From assembly GCF_035917235.1 (NCBI RefSeq), contig NZ_CP108423.1, forward strand, positions 3,847,001-3,911,000: a stretch of 64,000 nt of DNA, given 5' to 3'. A program made the translations under genes and the position numbers. This DNA is from Streptomyces sp. NBC_01294. GTDB taxonomy: Bacteria > Actinomycetota > Actinomycetes > Streptomycetales > Streptomycetaceae. Positions 1 to 8,375 of this stretch are shown here, piece after piece. How positions within the stretch are numbered: the stretch's first letter is position 1; each line of letters starts with the position of its first letter. The notes beneath the pieces are model-generated. The model was not told the origin of the DNA and did no database searches. It was given only the letters and a program-made list of their open reading frames with translations.

Positions 1-1087
1 TCGTGTTGGCGAAGAATTCGGGGTTCCAGATGGGAGGTACATCAGTGGTGGGAACGTACGGGCCCGCGAACCCGTCGAAGAATTCCCGGCTCGTGGGGTA
101 GAACAGCGAGCCATCCGAGTTGAACGACCGGTCCTGGATGGCCAGGGGGATCTCGTGGTACCGGGTGCCCGGCGCATCACCGAAGGCGGGCGCCGGTCCG
201 GGCAGAACCCCCTCGGGCAGGTCGCACTCGCCGCCGCGCAGCAGGTAGAACCCGGCGGGTCCGGCGTAGACGTTGAGCCGGGTCATCCCCAGGGTGTGGT
301 CGTGGAACCAGAGGGCCGACGCCCGCTGGTCGTTGGCGTACTGAAAGGTCGCTGTACCCGGCTCCCACTTCAGGCCGTGCGCTTCGGCGAACTTCTCCCG
401 GAACTCGTCGTAGAACGAGCCCACGGTGGCGAATCCAGCGGGAATGTTGTTCGCGCGCGGCAAGTACCACGCCTCGGTGTAGCCGTCGCTCTCCTCGGTG
501 GAATGCCCACCGTGCAGGTGAGTGACGAGCGGCACGGGTCCGGCATACGGACCCGGCGTCGACGTGAACGTCGGCCGGGAATCGCGCCCGGACTTGCCAC
601 CCGGAGGATTCGCCCAGTGCAGGGTGGGATCGACCGCCAGCAAGTGCGGGAGGAAACCGCCTTGGCTGTCGACGAGATCGTTCACCCAGGTGACCCGGAC
701 AGGCCGGTCGGCCTTGGCCTCGATGGTGAACGAGGGGTAGTTGAACGTGGCTTTGTCCCCGAGCGAGCCGTACCCCCACACGGTGGTGGACGGCAGAGTG
801 GGCGGCAGTACCTGCTGGCTGAACTGCCGGACGCCGATGACGTACGTGTCGATGCCGTGCCGCTGCGGGTGGCGAGCCTTCGGCATCACCGGCGGGATCA
901 CCAGATTGGTGACGTATTTCGGAATGGTCGTTGGGTCCAGGGTGGGGACTGGGAATGTACGGGCAGACCCGGCCCCCGGGGCCACCGCGGTCCCGTTCGG
1001 GAGTGCCACCGCCCCATTGGGTGCCGGAAGGACCAGGGCCGCCCCACCAACGGCCCCGGCTACGAGCAGGCCTCTTCGCGCGATCAT
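1..1087 (-). CDS. Multicopper oxidase (C-terminal part cut by window edge)
   Basis: The first 362 residues of a secreted multicopper oxidase of the CotA/bilirubin-oxidase/phenoxazinone-synthase type, which oxidises phenolic or metal substrates with four copper ions. The N-terminus has an Arg-Arg pair followed by a hydrophobic Ala/Gly stretch, so Tat export is likely. Two copper-ligand motifs are visible: HLHGGH around residue 180 and WFHDHTLG around residue 257. The later type 1 copper motifs lie beyond the left edge. The ATG at 1087 follows a good ribosome site (GCGGGAGAA). The reading frame is open to the edge and typical length would be about 600 aa. Substrate cannot be told from sequence. 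Confidence 0.9.
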   Translation of the reverse strand, partial: MIARRGLLVAGAVGGAALVLPAPNGAVALPNGTAVAPGAGSARTFPVPTLDPTTIPKYVTNLVIPPVMPKARHPQRHGIDTYVIGVRQFSQQVLPPTLPSTTVWGYGSLGDKATFNYPSFTIEAKADRPVRVTWVNDLVDSQGGFLPHLLAVDPTLHWANPPGGKSGRDSRPTFTSTPGPYAGPVPLVTHLHGGHSTEESDGYTEAWYLPRANNIPAGFATVGSFYDEFREKFAEAHGLKWEPGTATFQYANDQRASALWFHDHTLGMTRLNVYAGPAGFYLLRGGECDLPEGVLPGPAPAFGDAPGTRYHEIPLAIQDRSFNSDGSLFYPTSREFFDGFAGPYVPTTDVPPIWNPEFFANT

Positions 1088-1579
1088 TTCTCCCGCTTTC
1101 CACAGCCCGAGGGCGCCGATCGTTTCGTCACCGAATGTTACGGTTCAGTCACATTGAGCGATGGCATGATGCCCGGCGTGTCCTCGAACCGTCGGAGCCA
1201 ACGGCGTGCGGGTGACAATCGGCGGAGTGCCGGCCAAAAATCCGTTGGCGGCACATGGCTCGTCCAGCAATCGGAAAAGCCAACGGTGATGAACCCGCGG
1301 GCTACAGGTTCGCGCTCCTGATCACGTTCGAGACGAAGACGAAGAGGTCATGCCAGACGCGTACCAGGTCGTGCAGGGACCACCGGGTACCTAATCGACG
1401 CGCGCCAAGGGTTTTCTCACGTCGGACAGGAGCCGTGTCGAGTCAGGGGCCGTGCCACAACGTGCCAGTAGGGGCGGCAAACAGCGGTCGGCAAAGGATC
1501 CGACACGGCAACGCGACCCGCGTCTCTCGCAGTCGTTTCCGCAGGTCAGCAGCCATACGCACCCCCAAGTGCAGGGTGA

Positions 1580-1623
1580 TTCCCAAGCTTATAGCGCGGG
1601 TTCGATTCCCGTCATCCGCTCCA
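1580..1623 (+). repeat. 3' half of a tRNA-Gly(CCC) gene, att-like remnant
   Basis: Starting with a seven-base loop TTCCCAA (anticodon CCC) the sequence runs through a variable region, a T arm with GGTTCGATTCC and an acceptor strand CATCCGC followed by TCCA. The 5' half needed for a cloverleaf is missing upstream, so this is not a tRNA gene. Starting at the anticodon loop and ending at CCA is typical of the core left by integrases that use tRNA genes as attachment sites. A related copy lies at 19001-19054 in the same orientation. Confidence 0.7.
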
Positions 1624-1633
1624 TGACAAAAGC

Positions 1634-1652
1634 CCCAGGTCAACGACCTGGG
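1634..1652 (+). terminator. Hairpin following the tRNA-Gly remnant
   Basis: CCCAGGTC and GACCTGGG form a perfect 8-bp stem with loop AAC, followed by CCTTCGTCGTT. The same hairpin recurs at 2901-2919 (one change) and, altered, at 19063-19083 next to the second tRNA-like end. Confidence 0.6.
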
Positions 1653-1716
1653 CCTTCGTCGTTGTCCCGGCCTTCCTGGCGCCGCGCACCACCCCCGCAC
1701 CCCTGCCCTTCTCGCG

Positions 1717-1995
1717 TCAGAGCAAGTGCGGCGGCGGTACCACCAGGACCACGGCCAAGAGGCGCGGCCTCATCCGCGGGAGCGCCTGGGTCTCGAACCA
1801 CCCACCGGAGGGGAGCATGTGACGGCGAGCCGTACCGGGAGTGGGGTCGCCGAGTTGGGACGGGTCGATGCCGAGGTCGGCCAGCTCGACGATCTGGTCG
1901 GCGACGGCCTTCACTTCATCGCGCACGACTTTCGGGTAGCCCACCTCGTCCTCGGCGTGGAAGGCGTACTCCCACACCCAACGGTCGTCGGTCAC
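1717..1995 (-). CDS. Hypothetical protein, third gene of DUF6247-type operon
   Basis: A 92-aa protein of unknown function. An acidic/aromatic N-terminus (DDRWVWEYAF) is followed by a helical stretch and a Pro-rich hydrophobic end. It has no signal peptide or catalytic motif that I recognise. The GTG start overlaps the stop of the gene before it by a GTGA, so the two are translationally coupled. Together with the next two genes it forms a tight three-gene operon between two decayed att-like repeats, which suggests cargo of a former mobile element. Confidence 0.6.
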   Translation of the reverse strand: MTDDRWVWEYAFHAEDEVGYPKVVRDEVKAVADQIVELADLGIDPSQLGDPTPGTARRHMLPSGGWFETQALPRMRPRLLAVVLVVPPPHLL

Positions 1996-2360
1996 CGGGC
2001 GGTCTCGCCAGCGGTACGGAGGCCGGCCTCGGCGGCGGCTGCGTTGCGGATGCGGCTGATCTCGGCGGCGATGTCCCGGGCCTCGCCGAGGTCGGTGACC
2101 TCTCCGGCGCGGGCCTCGAGCACGTGGAGTCGGGCAGCGGTCTCCGGGTGTCGGGCAATGGCCACCTCAACAGCCCACGCCTCCGTGAAGGTGCGGAGGG
2201 GAATGGCGGAAACCTCGGCGCGCGCGCGGGCGGTGCTGGCCGCGCGGTCGCGGTCGAAGTCGGCGAGCAGCTGCGGGGCTACCTGGGCGAGGGCGGCTCG
2301 GATCGCCTCGGGCTGGGCGGGCGGCTGCGGGACAGCGGACGGCTGGGGCGCGGTGCTCAT
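1992..2360 (-). CDS. DUF6247-like hypothetical protein
   Basis: A 122-aa, mostly helical, Ala/Arg-rich soluble protein. The central stretch (around residues 30-75: LLADFDRDRAAS, then a FTEAWAVEVAIARHPE block) resembles small actinobacterial proteins grouped as DUF6247, which often sit beside a short partner gene in toxin-antitoxin-like arrangements. The family assignment is from memory of the pattern. The ATG start overlaps the upstream stop (ATGA). Function unknown. Confidence 0.6.
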   Translation of the reverse strand: MSTAPQPSAVPQPPAQPEAIRAALAQVAPQLLADFDRDRAASTARARAEVSAIPLRTFTEAWAVEVAIARHPETAARLHVLEARAGEVTDLGEARDIAAEISRIRNAAAAEAGLRTAGETAR

Positions 2361-2644
2361 GCGGCTTCGGTCCTCTCCTCCTGGTCAAGCTCGCCCGCAC
2401 GGTAGGCGTTGGCAAGGGTGGTGACGTGCTGGCGGGACCAGCCGACACGGCGGCCCGCCGCAGCCTTCTGCCCGTAGCGGTCGGCGGAGCCGATCCGGCC
2501 CACCGTGCGATTAAGGTGCGCCTGCGCCCGCGCAAGGGCCTGCTCTGCCCGGCGGACGGCCTTGAGGGCGTCGTCCAGGTCGGACTTCTCGTCGTCTGTC
2601 AGGGGTTCACTCGCGGCTCGCACGACCCGAGCATAAACCGTCAC
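2357..2644 (-). CDS. Small DNA-binding-like protein, first gene of the operon
   Basis: A 95-aa basic helical protein. Residues 25-50 form an Ala/Arg/Glu-rich helix. Near residues 66-85 there is a possible helix-turn-helix (GRRVGWSRQHVTTLANAYR), so it may bind DNA and control the operon. The start is GTG at 2644, leading into two downstream genes by four-base overlaps. No close family name recognised. Confidence 0.55.
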   Translation of the reverse strand: MTVYARVVRAASEPLTDDEKSDLDDALKAVRRAEQALARAQAHLNRTVGRIGSADRYGQKAAAGRRVGWSRQHVTTLANAYRAGELDQEERTEAA

Positions 2645-3193
2645 CAGGACATGACGCTATGGGACTCTCCCGCTAAAGGACCAAGCCGAGAGAAGCAACG
2701 CACCATGGAAATGGGTGGGAGCTGAGCCCTGAAGCGCACGGGCGCCAGGCGCCCAGGGGTTACGTCACGGCAGACAGGAGCCATGCAAAGCCGCCGACCG
2801 CGCCACCACGTGCCAGTAGAGGCGGTACACAGCGGTCACCAGAGGGCCCGACGGGGCCGCGCCCACGCCACTCCCGACCATCATCTCAACAGGTCAGGGG
2901 GCCCAGGTCAACGATCTGGGCCTTCGTCATTGTCTAGACCTCTCAACCCTCGCTGTGGCCTCCGCGTGCCCCAATCCAGCGGAACGCCCTGGCCAGTCGG
3001 CTTTTGCCGCACCGCTCGCACCAATCGGGCCCACCGAGGTCCTTAATCACGAGACGCACTTCGCGCGACCTGCGCCACGAGTCCGTTCGAATTCGCCTGT
3101 TCGCACCACCAAATGCGAGACCTCAACCACTCGCCCACACAGGCCGGTTCACGGCACCACGCCCCCCTCGCGCAGCCCCGGGTCCGGCCTGGA
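2645..3193. other. Non-coding stretch, second decayed repeat copy
   Basis: No gene supported. Bases around 2761-2925 are a diverged direct copy of 1417-1660, including a hairpin at 2901-2919 (CCCAGGTC, loop AAC, GATCTGGG), but the tRNA 3' end itself is no longer recognisable here. The rest shows no structure I can name. Confidence 0.5.
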
Positions 3194-3580
3194 TCAACTC
3201 CGGGTCGGGGGTGCCTCGGCCGTTATCGTCTCGTGCACCACCCGGTCGAAGTCGTTGTCACGCAGGTACACCCACTCGCCGACGTGGATCGGGTCTATCC
3301 CGATGCGCTGAAGACCGGTGACGAGCTCGCGAATGACGTGCCGGGGAAACGATGAGAGATCCATGTACGGGGACGGAAAGATCCGGGTGTCCGTGTCCTG
3401 GGGCGCCGTGGTGTGGGTGCGCGTGATGTCGATCTGAACACCTGCGAAGTCGGCGATGACCCACTCCCAATAGTTTTCCTCGTCGACGGTGTCCACCTCC
3501 GCCCCGAGCGCGGTCGCAAGTTCTTCGAGTGTCTGGTGGTCGGAGCGGAACCAGACGTCGGTACTCTCCTGGGCTTTCAT
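3194..3580 (-). CDS. Conserved hypothetical soluble protein
   Basis: A 128-aa acidic protein with balanced composition unlike the Arg/Pro-rich shadow frames around it. The first third has a helix rich in Glu/Leu; the middle has YWEWVIADFAG and the end FPRHVIRELV, followed by a VGEWVYLRDND segment. No signal peptide or membrane segment. A ribosome site AAGGAG lies about 11 bases before the ATG at 3580. The size and pattern would suit an SMI1-like or other small immunity protein, but I do not recognise a family and no toxin gene lies beside it. Confidence 0.6.
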   Translation of the reverse strand: MKAQESTDVWFRSDHQTLEELATALGAEVDTVDEENYWEWVIADFAGVQIDITRTHTTAPQDTDTRIFPSPYMDLSSFPRHVIRELVTGLQRIGIDPIHVGEWVYLRDNDFDRVVHETITAEAPPTRS

Positions 3581-3977
3581 TGCGGTGTTGCTCCTTCGAT
3601 CGTGGCATCCGACGCATCGTGACCGTGGCGTCGCGAGAATGTGCGGGACGACCAGTTCCGATCGTCGGCGCCTGTGATCTTATGGAGATCATGTGGTGAC
3701 TGCCGCTGGTTTTGGAGTGCCCGGTCGTCCCAGGGCCGCCGGCCGGTTCTTCGCCGGTGCTTCCTTACGGATCGACCGCTTGGCGATCCCCCGGGAGCCA
3801 GGGATGCAACGGCACCACGCCCGCGATGCCCGCCGCGGCTTGGCACGAAGCTGATGCCCGAGGTGCAACAAGCTGACATCGATCTCCGTGGGAAGCGGCA
3901 CCGTCCGCTGACAAGGTTGTTCTCACCGGCAAACAGCCGGACGACCACCACCGCTCTTCGATCCCACGGAGATACCC
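3581..3977. other. Non-coding stretch
   Basis: About 400 bases between divergent small genes. Open frames here are Arg/Pro/Gly-rich shadows. It must carry the promoters of both neighbours, but no clear -35/-10 pair stands out. Confidence 0.4.
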
Positions 3978-4199
3978 ATGAGCGTCAAGAAGATCGCCGC
4001 AGCACTGGTGCCGACCACGGCACTCCTGGTCCTGCTGGTACCGGCCGAGGCTTCGGCGGCGACCCCCCGCCAGGCCGCACCGGAGAAGATCTGTTCGATG
4101 TCGCTTCCCCTGCCCCTGCCCGACCTCGGGGCGCAGCCCGTGCACCGGCCGGCATCGCAGCTGATCGCGAAGCTGACCTGCGTCAACGGCTGGCAGTGA
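3978..4199 (+). CDS. Small secreted peptide, function unknown
   Basis: A 73-aa protein with a classic Sec signal peptide: a Lys-rich start (MSVKK), a hydrophobic core to about residue 22 and an AEASA-A cleavage site near residue 28. The mature part is about 45 residues with two Cys (positions 39 and 69), which could form one disulfide, and a Leu/Pro repeat in between. A ribosome site GGAGATA precedes the ATG. It is followed after a few bases by the next small gene. No family recognised. Confidence 0.55.
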   Translation: MSVKKIAAALVPTTALLVLLVPAEASAATPRQAAPEKICSMSLPLPLPDLGAQPVHRPASQLIAKLTCVNGWQ

Positions 4200-4206
4200 G
4201 AGCGTG

Positions 4207-4467
4207 ATGAGCGAACGGCAGCCTCACGAGGTGGCATTGGTCAGGGCCGGCCCGGGAGCCGCGCCGGAGGAGACCGCCGTCATCCGGCTCGTCGGCCTGC
4301 TGCCGGCGGACTGGACGTGCACGCAGCAGGTGAGAGCGGGCCGGATCAGGATGCTGGTTCGTACGGCGGGCGCTCCGGGGGAAGACGCGGCAGACGCGGT
4401 CCGGACCTGGCTGGCGGGGGCGCTCGCGGACAACTCGCTGCGTGGCTGGCGCGCGGAGGGACCGTAG
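4207..4467 (+). CDS. Small hypothetical protein
   Basis: An 86-aa protein with no signal peptide or membrane helix. It reads as a mixed alpha/beta fold with a core of WTCTQQVRAGRIRMLVRT around residues 40-57 and a helical end rich in Ala/Trp. A GTG three bases upstream (4204) is an alternative start; I prefer the ATG because of the purine-rich stretch just before it. It follows the secreted peptide gene by seven bases, so co-transcription is likely. Function unknown. Confidence 0.5.
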   Translation: MSERQPHEVALVRAGPGAAPEETAVIRLVGLLPADWTCTQQVRAGRIRMLVRTAGAPGEDAADAVRTWLAGALADNSLRGWRAEGP

Positions 4468-4486
4468 TCCGCCGGGGTGACCGCGG

Positions 4487-5476
4487 CTAGATCCAGCCCC
4501 GCTCCCTCGCGAGCAGCGCGGCGTGCGGACGGCTGCTGGCCTCCAGGATGCGCAGCACATCGGCGACGTGACGGCGGTAGGTACGGACAGAGATGTCGAG
4601 GTTCCGGGCCCCCGTCTCGTCCTTGCCGACCCGGCACAGCTCCTCCAGTACCCGCCGCTCGATCTCCGAGAGCACATCCACCGACTCGGATCCGGCATCG
4701 ATCAGCAAGGACAGATCGACGGCTTCGTCCCAGATCTTCTCGAAGAGCGCCAGGATGTTGGAAACCAGACCGGCCTGCTGGGTGACCAGCGCGCCGCGTG
4801 AGGTGTCCGCCGGGTCGACGGGAACCAGAGCGGTCTGCCGGTCGTAGACGAGAATCCGCTCCGAGAGGTCCTCGGCGACCCTGATCGACGCACCCTGGGC
4901 AATGAGTTCACGCAGATAGGCGATGGTGGGCGGGTGGTCCAGGACCTCCTTGCGGACGACGCTGCAGATACGCAGGCCGCGGCGCAGACAGCGGGTGTCG
5001 AGCGGTCGGGAATGGATGATGTTGTCGGCCGTCAGCGCCGTGTAGGGCTCCACGGAGAGGATCTCCTCGCGAGCGAAGAAGGCCAGGTCGTCGATGCGGT
5101 CGCGGATCTGGGCCAGCTCCTCCAGCCGTTCCACTCCTTGAGGCACCGGGGACTTGGCGCCCTGCTCGGCCCTCAGGTCCGCTATCAGGTGGCGGGACTG
5201 GGTGACCTGCTGCAGCTGTTCGTGCAGGTCCCGCAGCCGGAGATCGGTCAGCCGGCCCACGGCGACCTCCGGGTCGGTGGCGCAGAACGCCGCCTGATCA
5301 CCGTGCAGCAGGCCGAGTTGGGACAGTCTGGCCTGGGCGGCCTCGACCTCTTCCCGGGGGGCGTGCAGGAGGACGTGGATGTCCTCACCCAGCGTTCCCG
5401 GGTTGCGCAGGAAGTGGCGGTAGACCCGCTCCTCCGTGACGGTGAGTCCGAGTATGAGCAGGCTGGTGCCGTTCAC
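4487..5476 (-). CDS. Two-HTH transcriptional regulator (TrmB-like / LuxR-type), probable lanthipeptide cluster regulator
   Basis: A 329-aa cytoplasmic regulator. Residues 10-60 form a TrmB-like winged helix (TVTEERVYRHFLRNP, then a leader to SQLGLL). The middle, about 80-260, is a helical sensor-like region with a possible coiled part at 85-125. Residues 270-325 form a LuxR/FixJ-type HTH (LSEIERRVLEELCRVGKDE, then SVRTYRRHVADVL). This architecture is common beside actinobacterial RiPP clusters. It is read divergently from a second small LuxR-type gene. The GTG start has a GGGGG-rich ribosome site. Its target may be the inverted repeat at 8376-8444. Confidence 0.8.
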   Translation of the reverse strand: MNGTSLLILGLTVTEERVYRHFLRNPGTLGEDIHVLLHAPREEVEAAQARLSQLGLLHGDQAAFCATDPEVAVGRLTDLRLRDLHEQLQQVTQSRHLIADLRAEQGAKSPVPQGVERLEELAQIRDRIDDLAFFAREEILSVEPYTALTADNIIHSRPLDTRCLRRGLRICSVVRKEVLDHPPTIAYLRELIAQGASIRVAEDLSERILVYDRQTALVPVDPADTSRGALVTQQAGLVSNILALFEKIWDEAVDLSLLIDAGSESVDVLSEIERRVLEELCRVGKDETGARNLDISVRTYRRHVADVLRILEASSRPHAALLARERGWI

Positions 5477-5603
5477 GTTGCCCCCGCAGGCCTTCCGATC
5501 GATAACCGCACGCCATGAGTCAGACGGCGCGCAGTCTTACGTGCTGGAACGAAGGGTAATGCCCAGGTAAAGAACCAAGTCCGGCGTAGCCGCCGAAAGT
5601 GAC

Positions 5604-5900
5604 ATGAATCATGAACCTTCAACGGGGGAAGTTACTTTGAAGACATTGGCTGAAAATGACCTGATGGATTTCTCCGCGCTCACCGGCCGCGAGGTGGAGG
5701 TGCTCCTGCTGCTGGCGTCAGGGGAGCAGAACCGCCGCCTTGCCCGGCACCTCGGTATCGCGGAGCGCACGATACGGGCGCACACCGCCAGCATCGTGCG
5801 CAAGCTTCATCTCAAGTCGAGGTTCGAGGCCGCGATCGTCTCCCACCTCTACGCGGACGACATCAAGGGCCTCGACATGGCACCCCGCAGCGCCGCCTGA
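5604..5900 (+). CDS. Small stand-alone LuxR-type DNA-binding protein
   Basis: A 98-aa protein that is little more than a LuxR HTH: SALTGREVEVLLLLASGEQN starts the domain, with recognition helix AERTIRAHTASIVRKLHLKSR near residues 52-72. It lacks a receiver or other sensor domain. Two starts are possible: ATG at 5604, or TTG at 5637 with a much stronger ribosome site (GGGGGAAG, five bases away), giving 87 aa and a more usual start of the domain. Divergent from the larger regulator. Likely a cluster-situated regulator of the lanthipeptide genes. Confidence 0.75.
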   Translation: MNHEPSTGEVTLKTLAENDLMDFSALTGREVEVLLLLASGEQNRRLARHLGIAERTIRAHTASIVRKLHLKSRFEAAIVSHLYADDIKGLDMAPRSAA

Positions 5901-5935
5901 CATCCAAACCTGACGTCCAAACCTGACGTCCAAAG
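5897..5935 (+). repeat. Three 13-bp direct repeats at a stop codon
   Basis: CTGACATCCAAAC, CTGACGTCCAAAC and CTGACGTCCAAAG lie end to end. The first unit contains the TGA stop of the small LuxR gene and the last runs into the terminator. Confidence 0.8.
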
Positions 5936-5968
5936 GGGCCCCACCGGCCAAGCCGGTGGGGCCCCTTT
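5932..5968. terminator. Strong bidirectional terminator
   Basis: A perfect 17-bp inverted repeat (AAAGGGGCCCCACCGGC and its complement) with loop CAA. It ends in TTT on both strands and serves the converging LuxR gene and the 5986-6498 gene. Confidence 0.9.
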
Positions 5969-5985
5969 CGCATGCGGACCGTGCC

Positions 5986-6498
5986 CTACGGGAGCGCGGC
6001 GGCCACACCGTCGACGATCATCATCCACATGGGCTGGGCGCCTGTGCCGAAGGCCGAGGCCAGGGCGTATCCGATCGCGGCGTCCGTCGGCCGGATGTCG
6101 GCGCCCTCCTTCCATTCGGCGAGGACCATTTCGTCGCCGTCGCAGGAGAAATCACCGATGTGCACGCCGTCGCGGGTGAACCGGCTGTTGGGAATCGAGT
6201 CCGGGACCAGGCGGTAGTCCGCTCCCTGGTACTCCACGTCCACCCGGTACGAGCGCCTGCTCAGGCCGCCCTTCGCCGGCTTCAGCCCGACTTCCAGGCC
6301 GTCGATCCTCATGGTGAGGTGGGCCGGGTCACGGGTGCCTATGGCGATCTGCGGATCCACCTCCGACTCGGGGTCGCGCTCCAGGGTCACGCGGGGAATC
6401 CCCTCGCCTTCGACCTCAAGAGCGTTCTGGCCGTCCTGCCGGACGGTGATCTCGCCGAAGCGCGTGTCCTCGATGGGGGTTCGGTCTGAGTCGTTCAT
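5986..6498 (-). CDS. Hypothetical protein downstream of the lanthipeptide exporter
   Basis: A 170-aa soluble acidic protein of unknown function. It reads as beta-rich (alternating hydrophobic strands such as RFGEITVRQDGQNALEVEG and LTMRIDGLEVGL) and ends with a more hydrophobic segment, GYALASAFGTG through MMIVDGVAAALP. There is no signal peptide. It lies 87 bases downstream of the ABC exporter on the same strand and is closed by a strong terminator, so the two form an operon. That placement suggests a role in self-protection or export, but this is inference only. Confidence 0.65.
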   Translation of the reverse strand: MNDSDRTPIEDTRFGEITVRQDGQNALEVEGEGIPRVTLERDPESEVDPQIAIGTRDPAHLTMRIDGLEVGLKPAKGGLSRRSYRVDVEYQGADYRLVPDSIPNSRFTRDGVHIGDFSCDGDEMVLAEWKEGADIRPTDAAIGYALASAFGTGAQPMWMMIVDGVAAALP

Positions 6499-6585
6499 GA
6501 GTCAAGTCCTTCAGTGCGGTCAGAACCGGCGGTTCATCACGGATGAACCGCCGGGCAGATTTTCCGTGAGGGCGGCGCGGGCTTC

Positions 6586-8340
6586 TCAGCGGGCGGAGGC
6601 CAGCTGGGTCGCGGCCAGCTCGCGATAGAGGTCGTTCCTCTCCAGCAGCTCCCGGTGCGGACCGTGATCGCCCACCCGGCCGTCGTCGAAGAGGATCAGC
6701 TGGTCGGCGGACGTCACGGTGGAGAGCCGGTGCGCGATCAGCAGCACCGTGCAGTTCTCGGCAGCCTGCTCCACGGTCTTGCGCATCGCGAGCTCGCTGA
6801 GGCCGTCGAGATGTGCCGTGACCTCGTCCAGCAGCAAGACCTGCGGTTCGCGGAGCAACGCCCGCGCAATGGCCAACCGCTGCCGCTCGCCGCCGGAGAG
6901 GGCGAGACCACGCGCGCCCACTTCGGTGTCGAGCCCGTCCGGGAGTCCCGCGACGAACTCGTCGAGCAGGGTTTTGCGCAGCACCTCGGCCACGGCCTCG
7001 TCGGTGGCGTCGGGCGCCGAGTAGAGAAGGTTCTCGCGGAGGGTTCCCGCGAGCATCGGGGAATCCTGCTCGACGTAGGCGATACGGCGCCGGAGGTCGG
7101 CCCGGCTCAGGGAGCGGATGTCGGTCCCGTCGAGACGGATGCTGCCGCCGTCCATGTCGTAGAAGCGCTGGATCAGAGAGAACACCGTGGTCTTTCCCGA
7201 TCCGGAGGAACCGACGATCGCGGTGACGGCGCCGGCCGGCGCCGTGAAACTGGTCCCCTTCAGGGTAGGCGTACGGCCCTCGTAGGCGAACTCCAGGTTC
7301 TCCACGACGACTTCCGGCGGCGGACCGGTGGGGCGGGCCGGCGTCACGTCCACGTCGTCCTCGGTCTCCATCTCCCGGACCTCCTCGATGCGGGCGAGTG
7401 CGCCGAGGCCCTGCTGGAGGGCGGTGGTCCCGGAGACCAGCGAGAGGATCGGGCTGCCCAGGTTGAACAGGTAGAGCAGGAAGCCGATCAGCGCAGCGAG
7501 GTTCAGCGTGCCCGTGGCGACCAGCGCCCCGCCGAACCCGATCACCGCGAGGAACGACGCCTGGACGACCAGCCCGGCGAGCACCGCGATCATCGCCTGG
7601 TAGCGGGCACCCGCGAGGCCTGCGCGGTACGCCTGCTCGGCGGCGGCGCCGGCGCGTTCGGTCTCCTTGGCCTCGCCGCCGTTCGCCTTGACCGTACGGG
7701 CGGCGCCGAGTGCGCGGTCCAGGGCGGCGCCGATCTCGCCGACGGACTCCTGAGCCTGGGTGGTGACCTTGCGGATCCGCGGCAGGACCACGCCCATGGC
7801 GACGCCGACCACCAGCAGGACCACCGAGGTGATGCCGAGCAGGGGCAGGCTGGTGACGCCCATCAGCACGACGGTGGCCAGCAGGTGGATCGAGCCGTCG
7901 ACGATCTGGATGAGTCCGCCGGTCGCGGCATGCTGCACCAGGGTGCTGTCGGACGTCACCCGGGTGGTCAGCCCACCCGGTTCGGTGCGGTCCAGCTCGC
8001 TGGTGCGCAGCCGGATCAGCCGGGCGATGAGTCCGCGGCGTACGTGGAGGACCACGCGCTCGGCCGTGCGCTCGCTCAGCCATGCCTGCCCCCACATGAG
8101 GGCTATGGACGTGAGGAGCAGGCCGACCAGCAGCAGGAGTTGGTCGCGCAGGCCGTCGCCGGCCATCAGGTCGGTCAGGACCGACTGGACGACCATCGGC
8201 TGGGCGAGACCGGCGGCGCTGCCGAGCAAGGTCAGCAGCAGCACCAGCAGAAGAACACTGCGGTGCGGTCGCGCGTATGAGAGCAGCGCGCGCAGCGCGG
8301 GCCGCTCAGCCTTGGGCTGTTCTACGTCAGAAGTGTTCAC
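6586..8340 (-). CDS. ABC transporter, fused membrane and ATPase domains (LanT-like exporter)
   Basis: A 584-aa half-transporter: six membrane helices in residues 1-300, then an ATPase domain with Walker A GSSGSGKTT, signature LSGGERQRLAIARALL, Walker B VLLLDEVTAHLD and an IAHRLSTV switch. It lacks the N-terminal C39 peptidase domain of LanT proteins that cut leaders, which fits a cluster that brings its own M16 peptidases. The GTG at 8340 gives the usual N-terminus; a further 32 residues upstream are Arg/His/Cys-rich and not homologous in character. Divergent from the precursor genes across a shared promoter region. Confidence 0.9.
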   Translation of the reverse strand: MNTSDVEQPKAERPALRALLSYARPHRSVLLLVLLLTLLGSAAGLAQPMVVQSVLTDLMAGDGLRDQLLLLVGLLLTSIALMWGQAWLSERTAERVVLHVRRGLIARLIRLRTSELDRTEPGGLTTRVTSDSTLVQHAATGGLIQIVDGSIHLLATVVLMGVTSLPLLGITSVVLLVVGVAMGVVLPRIRKVTTQAQESVGEIGAALDRALGAARTVKANGGEAKETERAGAAAEQAYRAGLAGARYQAMIAVLAGLVVQASFLAVIGFGGALVATGTLNLAALIGFLLYLFNLGSPILSLVSGTTALQQGLGALARIEEVREMETEDDVDVTPARPTGPPPEVVVENLEFAYEGRTPTLKGTSFTAPAGAVTAIVGSSGSGKTTVFSLIQRFYDMDGGSIRLDGTDIRSLSRADLRRRIAYVEQDSPMLAGTLRENLLYSAPDATDEAVAEVLRKTLLDEFVAGLPDGLDTEVGARGLALSGGERQRLAIARALLREPQVLLLDEVTAHLDGLSELAMRKTVEQAAENCTVLLIAHRLSTVTSADQLILFDDGRVGDHGPHRELLERNDLYRELAATQLASAR

Positions 8341-8375
8341 ACACGTATTTCTAATCCTCTTCACGCGTGGGCGGA

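Larger units (their letters stand above)
1088..1716. other. Non-coding stretch with integration-scar character
   Basis: No convincing gene is present; open frames on either strand are short and carry no recognisable motif. From about 1417 the sequence resembles 2761 onward in the same window (shared words include GACAGGAGCC, ACGTGCCAGTAG and ACAGCGGTC), so this is a diverged direct repeat. The stretch ends with a tRNA 3' half and a hairpin, listed separately. It reads as the decayed end of an integrated element rather than as a functional gene region. Confidence 0.55.

Noticed and set aside
1500..1623. An intact tRNA-Gly gene
   Set aside because: The D arm, 5' acceptor strand and anticodon 5' stem are missing; only the 3' half is present.
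6586..8340. A peptidase-containing (PCAT) exporter
   Set aside because: The N-terminus begins directly with membrane helices; no C39 Cys/His peptidase domain.
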